From contig JANTFY010000160.1 of assembly GCA_024763185.1 (NCBI GenBank), positions 1-5,696 of the forward strand: a DNA stretch of 5,696 bases, given 5' to 3'. How positions within the stretch are numbered: the first letter of the stretch is position 1; the number at the start of each line of letters is the position of its first letter. Positions 1 through 4,815 of this stretch are shown in pieces. The notes beneath the pieces were generated by a model that saw only the letters and a program-made list of their open reading frames with translations, was not told the origin of the DNA and searched no databases. This stretch comes from Gammaproteobacteria bacterium. GTDB lineage: Bacteria > Pseudomonadota > Gammaproteobacteria > GCA-001735895. A program made the translations under genes and the position numbers.

Positions 1-677
1 AGCTGCCGGGTTTTGCGTGTAATCCAGGCATAGTGATCGATCGCAACCGATTGCTGGTGGCTGCAATAAGGGCATTCGATGCTGGCTGAATTCGCCGCTT
101 GTGGGCACATTTCATCAAGCGTGTTATCGATCAAATCGATATCTTCGTTATTCAACGAAGAGATGTCGAAGGCTGGGTCGTTACCGGAAATAATCCGGCC
201 CAACAGCATTTCCAGGGCACTTTTTTCGTTATGGGTGCTTGCCATGCGTTCTTCATCGGCGCCGGTTGGCACCCTCAGGATGACCTGCCCGATACTGAGT
301 GTCAGCGAGGTTTGCGGAAATGATTCACCGGCCGGTTTTACCGGCATGTTGGCCGGATAAATCTGAAACTGGATCGCTTCGTCACAGGCCTGGCAGTTGG
401 ATGTCAGCCACTGTGGAGAGGGGTCTATCAAGCCTTGCAGTTGAAGGATCAGGAATTGCCTGTCACCACTACTTAGAGAGCGCACTGACTGTTCATCTGC
501 TTTATGACCGGCGACCCTGTGCAGGGCATGGCTGAGGATAACAGTGACCTGTTCAGCCAGGCTGTGCAGGGCAAAACCGCTATCCGATATGATGCGTTCC
601 AACTGCCCCGTTAGCGGTTTGAAGCTAAAATCACGGTGCAATTGACCATTAGCAAGCAGGCCACCCGGTAATTCCAT
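1..677 (-). CDS. T4-type baseplate hub assembly chaperone-like protein, 3' end cut by window edge
   Basis: An open frame runs from ATG at 677 to the window edge without a stop, giving the first 225 residues. An in-frame stop at 701-699 makes this ATG the only sensible start. The N-terminus (MELPGGLL near residue 1, PLTG at 21-24), the ILRVPTGADEE stretch (133-143) and two CxxC pairs (C95/C98 and C202/C205, the second followed by an IDHYAWI segment) resemble the T4_baseplate family, often called T4 baseplate hub assembly chaperone, which occurs just after the tube gene in many contractile injection clusters. The paired cysteines suggest one zinc site. The likely role is assembly of the baseplate hub in the cytoplasm. 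It starts 14 bases after the tube stop with only a weak AGGA two bases before the ATG, so translation is probably coupled to the tube gene. The family assignment is by eye; the open frame itself is certain. Confidence 0.68.
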   Translation of the reverse strand, partial: MELPGGLLANGQLHRDFSFKPLTGQLERIISDSGFALHSLAEQVTVILSHALHRVAGHKADEQSVRSLSSGDRQFLILQLQGLIDPSPQWLTSNCQACDEAIQFQIYPANMPVKPAGESFPQTSLTLSIGQVILRVPTGADEERMASTHNEKSALEMLLGRIISGNDPAFDISSLNNEDIDLIDNTLDEMCPQAANSASIECPYCSHQQSVAIDHYAWITRKTRQ

Positions 678-691
678 GATCCTGTGCCGGG

Positions 692-1201
692 TTAGCTTTC
701 AGTCGGTTCAGTCACGGCGGTATCGCGTTCCCATCCCTCGTGTTGCAGGGTCAATGTCTGGATACCCACCGTGTTCATGCTGTTTGCATCCAATTCCGGC
801 ATGGCCTGGAATTCCGAAACCCAGGCACGAAACAGTTTGTAGGACATGGCGACCTGCCCCTGCAGGTTGAGTACGTTGATAATGATGTCCTTGCGGTAAT
901 TGACCAGTGAAATAGCGGCGTCACCCTGGATGTTATTGACCAGGTTGGCCCAGTTCTCGAATACCGGATCGTGGGTCAGGCCCTGCTCCAGGGTTACTGC
1001 TTCATAGGAGGTGCCGCCAGGCATGATGCGTTGATGGGACGGGTCTCCGGCTGAGCGCCATTTAACCTGTTCTGTCGTTTTTTTCAGTGCACCCATCTTC
1101 TGTAAGCCAGCCACGGGTTGGCCATCGATGATGCATTGAAATTTAAAGGTCCTGTATGGATCGAATCGGTGAGCATTTGCCGGAAATGTTGGAGCTGCCA
1201 T
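692..1201 (-). CDS. Contractile injection system inner tube protein (phage T4 gp19-like)
   Basis: This 169-residue protein has the length and pattern of the T4 gp19 tail tube family used by phage tails and extracellular contractile injection systems. Family-like segments are DPYRTFKFQCIIDG (14-27), VAGLQKMGALKKTTEQVKWR (30-49), the GDPS...MPGGTSYEAVTLEQG stretch (52-74) and the C-terminal QTLTLQHEGWE (148-158). Tube subunits stack as hexameric rings inside the sheath and form the conduit driven through the target envelope. The ATG at 1201 is preceded by a perfect AAGGAG (1213-1208) with a 6-base spacer. The gene follows the sheath stop by 74 bases and precedes the chaperone-like gene by 14, as expected for one operon. 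No signal peptide or membrane segment is seen, consistent with cytoplasmic assembly. One tube gene is visible; such clusters often carry a second variant elsewhere. Confidence 0.93.
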   Translation of the reverse strand: MAAPTFPANAHRFDPYRTFKFQCIIDGQPVAGLQKMGALKKTTEQVKWRSAGDPSHQRIMPGGTSYEAVTLEQGLTHDPVFENWANLVNNIQGDAAISLVNYRKDIIINVLNLQGQVAMSYKLFRAWVSEFQAMPELDANSMNTVGIQTLTLQHEGWERDTAVTEPTES

Positions 1202-1275
1202 CTGTATCTCCTTAGTAATTAAATACTTGGTTGTTTATGTTTACTGTGTATCGAACGCTAATGGGTGTTTAGCCT

Positions 1276-3117
1276 TTACTCTTCGCCGACCTTTTGCTGG
1301 ATACGGACAATGACAAATTCAGCCGGTTTCAGTGGTGCAAAACCCACTATGACAATCACCTGGCCACGGTCGATATCGCCCTGGGTCATGGTGTCACCCA
1401 GGCCACAGCGAACGAAATAGGCGTCTTTGGCCGTTTGCCCCTGAAAAGCACCCGCGCGGAACATGCCATTCATAAAGGTGCCGATATTGGCACGCAGTGA
1501 ACCCCACAAAGGATGGTCGTTGGGCTCGAATACCGCCCACTGGATACCGTTGTAGATGCTTTCTTCAATGTAGATGGCGGTACGGCGGACCGGTACATAA
1601 CGCCATTCGGGGTCGGCCTTGGTCGATAGCGAACGGGCACCCCAGAAAACGGAGCCATAGCCCGGTAATTTGCGAATGCAGTTGATACCCAGGGGATTGA
1701 GTTGATCCTGTTCCAGGTTTTCTACGGTGAACTCCAGTCCGGCGGCACCGGTCAGGCGGGTTTCCACGCCTGCAGGCGCTTTCCATACTCCACGTTTGCC
1801 ATCAATTTTTGCCCACATGCCTGCGGCAATGGCAGACGGTGCGACCTGAACGGTTTTATTGGCATCGGGAGCCTTGTCCGGGTGAAACAGCGGGTTAGCC
1901 ATATCAACCCAGGGATAATAAAGCACGCTATAGGTGGAGGTGGGTAATGACAGGCCGTTGACCACGGTGGCATTTTCCAGCTCCATGCCTGCAGGGGGGT
2001 CTACAATGACAACCCGGTTTTTCATCGACTCGCAATGAGCCAGGGTTGCTGCGATATTACCTTGGCCGGTTGCTCCATCCCAGCTACTGCCGGGCAATAC
2101 GATGATGCTGATATCGCGGTATTTACGCAGTGTGTTTTCGTATAATGCGGTGAAATCCGGCGCGGTGGGTGTTGCGGCTGCTCCGCCTGCGAGCGCGGTG
2201 CCATTGCCGTTTGTGGCCGGGTACTGGATGGAGGTGGCCCCGGTCAGGACATCAACACTGATTAGAGACGACTGATCGTTGATAATGGTTTCGGCAAAGT
2301 TATCACTGCTGGAATCCATGGATACGGAAGAAAACTTTTCGCTAGCGGTAAAAGAACTGCCGTCATTGCTGCCGACATGCAGGTCGAAAACATAAGCGAT
2401 GTTGCTGATACGCGCGGCCAGGGTAGAACTACCGTCAGTGATATCGGTGATCAACATGACATCGGTGGTCCCGTCGTTAACGGTCAGGGTATTGGCCGTT
2501 AATGGGTCGCCATCTTCGTCGGTCAGGTCGGCTTCTGCCGCTGCCGCCAGGTCAAGCGAGGCAAGCACCGAATCGATACGCACCAGTGCTGATTTGCCGT
2601 TGACTTTAGTGGAAACAAAGTCGCCACGGGTTGAATCCAGAGAGAGTCCGTAATAGGTTTCCTGGACATCGAAGGTGCCGCTATTGACACCCACCTCAAG
2701 ATCGAATAACAAAACCGGGTTTAAAATGCGTATAAAGAGGCTGTCCGCCCAGTTACCCGGGCTGGAAGCGGTGATGGTCATGACACCGGCCTGGGCCGTG
2801 GTATTCGGGTCCGAGTTTGCATCCAGGCTCAGGGCCGATGCACTGGTGGCCCCGGAAGCCAGGCGGCAGATATAGGCGGCACCACCACCGTTCAGGTAAT
2901 AGGCCTGGACGGCCAGACCCATGGCATCGTTGGTACTGTCAATCGGGCCAAATTCCTTGACATAATCATCGAATTTTCCGATCAGGGTGGGTTCTCCAAC
3001 AGGCCCACGGTTGGCGGCGCCAACGAAGGCGGCTATTGAAGTGGCAACGCCTTCAATCGGTTTGGAACCGCTGGGAATTTCTTCTATATAAACGCCGGGA
3101 TGTAAATAACTTGGCAT
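1276..3117 (-). CDS. Contractile sheath protein with duplicated insertion domain
   Basis: This 613-residue protein is a contractile tail sheath subunit, which assembles around the tube and shortens to drive it into the target. The N-terminus (PSYLHPGVYIEEIPSG, residues 2-17, then the IAAFVGAANRGPVGEP region at 28-43) is typical of phage and injection-system sheaths. The C-terminal part (about 470-613) shows the conserved sheath C domain: LNPLGINCIRKLPGYGSVFWGARS, RTAIYIEESI, and a closing GFAPLKPAEFVIVRIQQ segment. Between them, about 90-325, lies a large variable insertion holding two diverged copies of one domain, which makes the protein longer than many injection-system sheaths. A GTG nine bases upstream (3126) is in frame, but it lies inside the GAGGTG ribosome site, so ATG at 3117 is chosen. 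Sheath then tube is the usual order. Family identity is very secure; phage tail versus free injection system cannot be decided from this gene alone. Confidence 0.95.
   Translation of the reverse strand: MPSYLHPGVYIEEIPSGSKPIEGVATSIAAFVGAANRGPVGEPTLIGKFDDYVKEFGPIDSTNDAMGLAVQAYYLNGGGAAYICRLASGATSASALSLDANSDPNTTAQAGVMTITASSPGNWADSLFIRILNPVLLFDLEVGVNSGTFDVQETYYGLSLDSTRGDFVSTKVNGKSALVRIDSVLASLDLAAAAEADLTDEDGDPLTANTLTVNDGTTDVMLITDITDGSSTLAARISNIAYVFDLHVGSNDGSSFTASEKFSSVSMDSSSDNFAETIINDQSSLISVDVLTGATSIQYPATNGNGTALAGGAAATPTAPDFTALYENTLRKYRDISIIVLPGSSWDGATGQGNIAATLAHCESMKNRVVIVDPPAGMELENATVVNGLSLPTSTYSVLYYPWVDMANPLFHPDKAPDANKTVQVAPSAIAAGMWAKIDGKRGVWKAPAGVETRLTGAAGLEFTVENLEQDQLNPLGINCIRKLPGYGSVFWGARSLSTKADPEWRYVPVRRTAIYIEESIYNGIQWAVFEPNDHPLWGSLRANIGTFMNGMFRAGAFQGQTAKDAYFVRCGLGDTMTQGDIDRGQVIVIVGFAPLKPAEFVIVRIQQKVGEE
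2251..2415 (-). repeat. Sheath insertion domain, copy 2 (protein-level repeat)
   Basis: This stretch encodes sheath residues 235-289, beginning ARISNIAYVFDLHVG and containing FSSVSMDSSSDNF, IINDQSSLI and a final SVD. It is followed by the Ala/Gly-rich ALAGGAAA linker (308-315) that leads into the sheath core, as expected at the end of a single insertion domain. The two copies are separated by about 52 residues containing the acidic DLTDEDGDP (197-205). DNA identity between the copies is low, so the duplication is old or under diversifying change. Confidence 0.72.
2572..2733 (-). repeat. Sheath insertion domain, copy 1 (protein-level repeat)
   Basis: This stretch encodes sheath residues 129-182, beginning IRILNPVLLFDLEVG and containing YYGLSLDS, a central VNGKSAL and a final VRID. 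It aligns with residues 235-289 at an offset of about 106-107, with roughly 21 identities over 55 aligned positions counted by eye. Shared landmarks are R-I-x-N, FDLxVG, an E before an aromatic residue, S-x-DS, F, N-x-x-S-x-L and a closing D. The motif is typical of the single insertion domain in related sheaths, so this copy is in the expected place after the GNW segment. Confidence 0.72.
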
Positions 3118-3131
3118 GTCTCTCACCTCTT
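3118..3131 (-). promoter_or_regulatory. Strong ribosome binding site that decides the sheath start
   Basis: Reading the minus strand, AAGAGGTGAGAGAC sits directly before ATG 3117. GAGGTG at 3129-3124 has a 6-base spacer to that ATG. The alternative GTG start at 3126 would overlap this site and have no ribosome site of its own. Confidence 0.8.
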
Positions 3132-3167
3132 GTTTAGGTTTTTAATCTGTAAAAATTTATTGTGGAA

Positions 3168-3248
3168 ACACGCAGCAGCTGATATCTGTGGGACAAACAG
3201 GTCAGTAATTAACACGACTTAATCAGTCCCGATCAGGCTGGTGCGTGT
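3168..3248 (-). promoter_or_regulatory. Nested inverted repeat between small gene and sheath gene
   Basis: The outer arms 3168-3179 and 3237-3248 are complementary at 11 of 12 positions. Inside them, 3180-3183 pairs with 3232-3235 (one bulged base at 3236), 3190-3194 (GGGAC) pairs with 3226-3230 (GTCCC), and 3208-3212 (ATTAA) pairs with 3219-3223 around a 6-base loop. In the transcript this would be one long interrupted hairpin starting at the small gene's stop codon and ending about 50 bases before the sheath ATG. No U-run follows, so it does not look like an intrinsic terminator. A role in mRNA stability, processing or partial attenuation is inference. Confidence 0.5.
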
Positions 3249-3418
3249 CAATCTGTTTCATTCAATTTAGCCATCGCGGCCGTATACTGTTTTGCCCGGA
3301 ACGTAACATTCTTCGTGATTGTCTGGACTATTACAATCGGATCGTAAGTGATAAATTTAAATCGAGTGCACGTTGAAGGTATGTCGGTTTCAATACCGGA
3401 ATGAGGGAAGATAGCCAT
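3248..3418 (-). CDS. Small 56-residue protein at the head of the injection-system operon
   Basis: I do not recognise this protein. It reads MAIFPHSGIETDIPS at the start and KLNETD at the end, with a beta-looking middle (FKFITYDPIVIVQTITK, 20-36), one cysteine (C17), no signal peptide and no membrane helix. Translation is supported by a strong AGGAG (3430-3426) with a 7-base spacer to the ATG at 3418. It lies downstream of a good promoter candidate and 130 bases before the sheath ATG in the same direction. It could be an accessory particle protein, an assembly factor, or a leader peptide whose translation affects the hairpin that begins at its stop codon. The open frame and ribosome site are seen directly; any role is unknown. 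Confidence 0.62.
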   Translation of the reverse strand: MAIFPHSGIETDIPSTCTRFKFITYDPIVIVQTITKNVTFRAKQYTAAMAKLNETD

Positions 3419-3531
3419 ATTTATACTCCTGTAATATATAACTTATTTTTCTGTTAAGGCAGGGTAGGACATCGATTCTCGACAAATTCTCAGTTAGCCT
3501 GTGAATCACTCTTCCCTAGGATTCTGGAGTT

Positions 3532-3580
3532 ATTTAAAAACTGTAACTTTTTTTTGTCAAGCGATATAAAATATTATTTT
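3532..3580 (-). promoter_or_regulatory. Candidate sigma70 promoter with AT-rich upstream element for the injection-system operon
   Basis: On the minus strand a perfect TTGACA (-35, 3560-3555) is followed, after 17 bases, by TTAAAT (-10, 3537-3532, 4 of 6 to consensus). Just upstream of the -35, 3580-3564 is an unbroken run of A and T, as expected of an UP element contacted by the RNA polymerase alpha subunit. Transcription would begin near 3525, giving a leader of about 105 bases before the small gene. The weak -10 may mean an activator is needed. Confidence 0.55.
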
Positions 3581-3750
3581 GTGGTTATTGATATGCGTCA
3601 TCGGCTAATAAAATACGCTAGGCTCTGCTGATAAAATTAATTAATAATTAGATTCAGTTGATTCGTTTTTTTTATCTCCTTGAAAAAAGTAGCAGAGTGT
3701 TTGGTGTAAGATGAATTACAGGCTGCGACTTCAAAATTCAAAACGTCTTC
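3561..3750. other. AT-rich intergenic region, no gene or clear terminator
   Basis: Together with the leader down to 3419 this makes over 300 bases without a gene. I see only very short open frames (14-18 codons) with no ribosome site. An AAGGAG on the minus strand (3682-3677) has no start codon after it. No GC-rich hairpin with a T-run follows the YEATS-like gene, so read-through from that gene into the injection-system operon cannot be excluded. Beyond the promoter's AT tract I find no other supported element. Confidence 0.6.
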
Positions 3751-4125
3751 TTACTTTGAAATAACTTCATAACTCCCGTTCTTGACCTCGTTACCATAGG
3801 TCAATTGGTGTGAGAGATTGAATGTTGATCCGTCCTTGGTTGTCACCACGGCTTTCACCCTGAATAGTCCCCATGTCCAGATGACCAGGGTACAGTTAGG
3901 GTTTGTGAATGACCTTTTTACCTCTTTAAACCTGTATTTAAAAGTAGGGTGTAATTCGTACTCTACAGAGTCAACATAGGGTAGATCATTCCCCTCCAGG
4001 TAAATGGATACTTTGTATAAAGGTTTGTCTGAGTCCGGGTTTCTTACATAGATGACCGGCTGGTTATCCACCTGCTCGATCACGGAATCCCGCATTTCGA
4101 TTTCAATTGTGCTTTTTTGATACAT
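3751..4125 (-). CDS. Stand-alone prokaryotic YEATS-like domain protein (pYEATS)
   Basis: The 124-residue product is almost entirely one YEATS-like beta-sandwich. VEYELHPTF (54-62) matches the conserved LHxSF-type loop, IWTWGLFRVKAVV (82-94) matches the GYAGF or GWGEF loop and the strand after it, and FNLSHQLTY (102-110) matches the closing strand. Eukaryotic YEATS domains read acylated histone lysines through an aromatic pocket in these two loops; bacterial versions are described mainly from comparative genomics, in signalling or conflict contexts, and their ligands are unknown to me. ATG 4125 is preferred because GGAG (4135-4132) lies 6 bases upstream. A start at 4212 is open but would overlap the upstream gene and add a proline-rich, non-domain stretch. 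Sampled lines are about 40-45% GC against about 53% in the sheath. Domain assignment is by motif. Confidence 0.72.
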   Translation of the reverse strand: MYQKSTIEIEMRDSVIEQVDNQPVIYVRNPDSDKPLYKVSIYLEGNDLPYVDSVEYELHPTFKYRFKEVKRSFTNPNCTLVIWTWGLFRVKAVVTTKDGSTFNLSHQLTYGNEVKNGSYEVISK

Positions 4126-4135
4126 ACACGACTCC
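4126..4135 (-). promoter_or_regulatory. Ribosome binding site that decides the YEATS-like gene start
   Basis: GGAG at 4135-4132 with a 6-base spacer precedes ATG 4125. It lies in the 16-base gap after the membrane-protein stop (4144-4142), so the two genes are adjacent rather than overlapping and are probably translated in tandem from one message. Confidence 0.6.
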
Positions 4136-4141
4136 GAGCGG

Positions 4142-4621
4142 TCATTTGCCCCTGGGTTTGGGGGCCTGGGTGATACCGCCTGTACTATCGCTGGTGTCCT
4201 GTACCTGGTCACTCCCGTCTATGCTTGAAGGTTTTTCTACCACTTTTTGTTTGGCCGCTGATTCACCAAAATAATAGCCGATGATAGCGCCCAGTAACCC
4301 ACCCAGGGTAGAAGTCACTGACTGCAAGGCATCGCTAATACTGCCTTGGGCATCACCGGCGTTTATCATGGCATAGGCCAGCGAGGCGGCGAATATAAGC
4401 ACCAGTACCAGAGCCAATAAGTGCCTGAAGTCATTGATGATTTTTGCCAGCATATCAGCGATAACATAGCGCAGAGCGCTCCTCTCGTCTCGCTTGGTAA
4501 TGTTTTTAAATCTGCCTATGCCCGTCGTCCAGCAGAACCACTGAATAAAAATCATGAGTATGAATAACACGAAGAGAGCAATGGCTATACCTTCTTTATT
4601 CGTCACCAGATAATCAAACAT
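4142..4621 (-). CDS. Three-helix membrane protein paired with the YEATS-like gene
   Basis: I do not recognise a named family for this 159-residue protein. Hydrophobic segments at about 11-31, 67-88 and 102-118 predict three membrane helices. The loop 32-66 is rich in Lys and Arg, so by the positive-inside rule the N-terminus is outside and both this loop and the polar tail 119-159 are cytoplasmic. The third helix carries a glycine-spaced GGLLGAIIGYYFGE (107-120), a pattern that favours tight helix packing or oligomerisation. The tail is Ser/Asp-rich and ends in PKPRGK, and looks disordered. ATG 4621 has GGAG (4630-4627) with a 5-base spacer. It is first in a two-gene unit with the YEATS-like protein, suggesting a membrane anchor or effector with a soluble partner. 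That is inference. A pore-forming effector or a signal receptor are both possible. Confidence 0.75.
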   Translation of the reverse strand: MFDYLVTNKEGIAIALFVLFILMIFIQWFCWTTGIGRFKNITKRDERSALRYVIADMLAKIINDFRHLLALVLVLIFAASLAYAMINAGDAQGSISDALQSVTSTLGGLLGAIIGYYFGESAAKQKVVEKPSSIDGSDQVQDTSDSTGGITQAPKPRGK

Positions 4622-4655
4622 TGCTTCTCCCCATGCTGTGCAGACTTGTCAGCGA

Positions 4656-4684
4656 ATTATAATCAGAAAATATTGAATATTCAT
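4656..4684 (-). promoter_or_regulatory. Candidate promoter of the membrane/YEATS-like unit
   Basis: On the minus strand a perfect TATAAT (4661-4656) lies 34 bases upstream of the membrane-protein ATG. A weak -35 match, ATGAAT (4684-4679, 3 of 6), is 17 bases away. The -10 is convincing; the poor -35 suggests weak or activated expression. Confidence 0.45.
4674..4683. promoter_or_regulatory. 10-base perfect palindrome over the -35 region, possible operator
   Basis: TGAATATTCA is perfectly self-complementary and overlaps the -35 box of the minus-strand promoter, where a repressor would block polymerase. A palindrome of this size can occur by chance in about 200 AT-rich bases, so this is only a candidate. 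Confidence 0.22.
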
Positions 4685-4755
4685 CACCTCCACTGAGATG
4701 ACGCCAGTAACCGATGCGAAAAAGCCAGGATTTTAAAAACAAGGCAGCATGGGAG

Positions 4756-4783
4756 CTGACCTTTAGCAAAAATCCATTAGAAT
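4756..4783 (+). promoter_or_regulatory. Candidate sigma70 promoter of the dehydrogenase gene
   Basis: CTGACC (4756-4761, 4 of 6 to the -35 consensus) and TAGAAT (4778-4783, 5 of 6 to the -10) are spaced by 16 bases. The start point would be near 4790, leaving a leader of about 25 bases before the ATG, which fits a simple constitutive promoter. Confidence 0.45.
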
Positions 4784-4815
4784 AAGACCGGTTTAGGTTT
4801 CATTTAAGGCGAGCG

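Noticed and set aside
79..535. Plus-strand open frames of 74-93 codons over the chaperone-like gene
   Set aside because: They lie opposite a longer frame with family-like motifs and conserved cysteines, have no convincing ribosome site and look like no protein family. They are antisense shadows.
2503..2529. DLTDEDGDP in the sheath (residues 197-205) as an EF-hand calcium site
   Set aside because: The acidic run resembles a calcium loop, but the spacing of ligands and the flanking helices of an EF-hand are not evident. It is more simply an acidic surface loop between the two repeated domains.
1294..2875. Several open frames of 60-84 codons on both strands inside the sheath gene
   Set aside because: All fall inside a clear 613-residue sheath gene and have odd composition (rich in Arg, Pro, Ser). 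None has a supporting start site.
3118..3126. Upstream GTG start for the sheath at 3126
   Set aside because: It lies within the GAGGTG ribosome site and would add only three residues before the typical MPSYLHPGVYIEE start.
3623..3697. Inverted repeat CTCTGCT (3623-3629) / AGCAGAG (3691-3697) as a terminator or operator
   Set aside because: The arms are only 7 bases with a loop of about 60 AT-rich bases. No stable hairpin with a T-run results.
4126..4212. Upstream start at 4212 for the YEATS-like protein
   Set aside because: It would overlap the membrane-protein gene by about 70 bases and add a proline-rich stretch outside the domain. ATG 4125 has its own ribosome site.
4681..4701. TCATC / GATGA short inverted repeat as a hairpin
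   Set aside because: Five base pairs with an 11-base loop is within chance expectation, and the inner pairs conflict with the outer ones.
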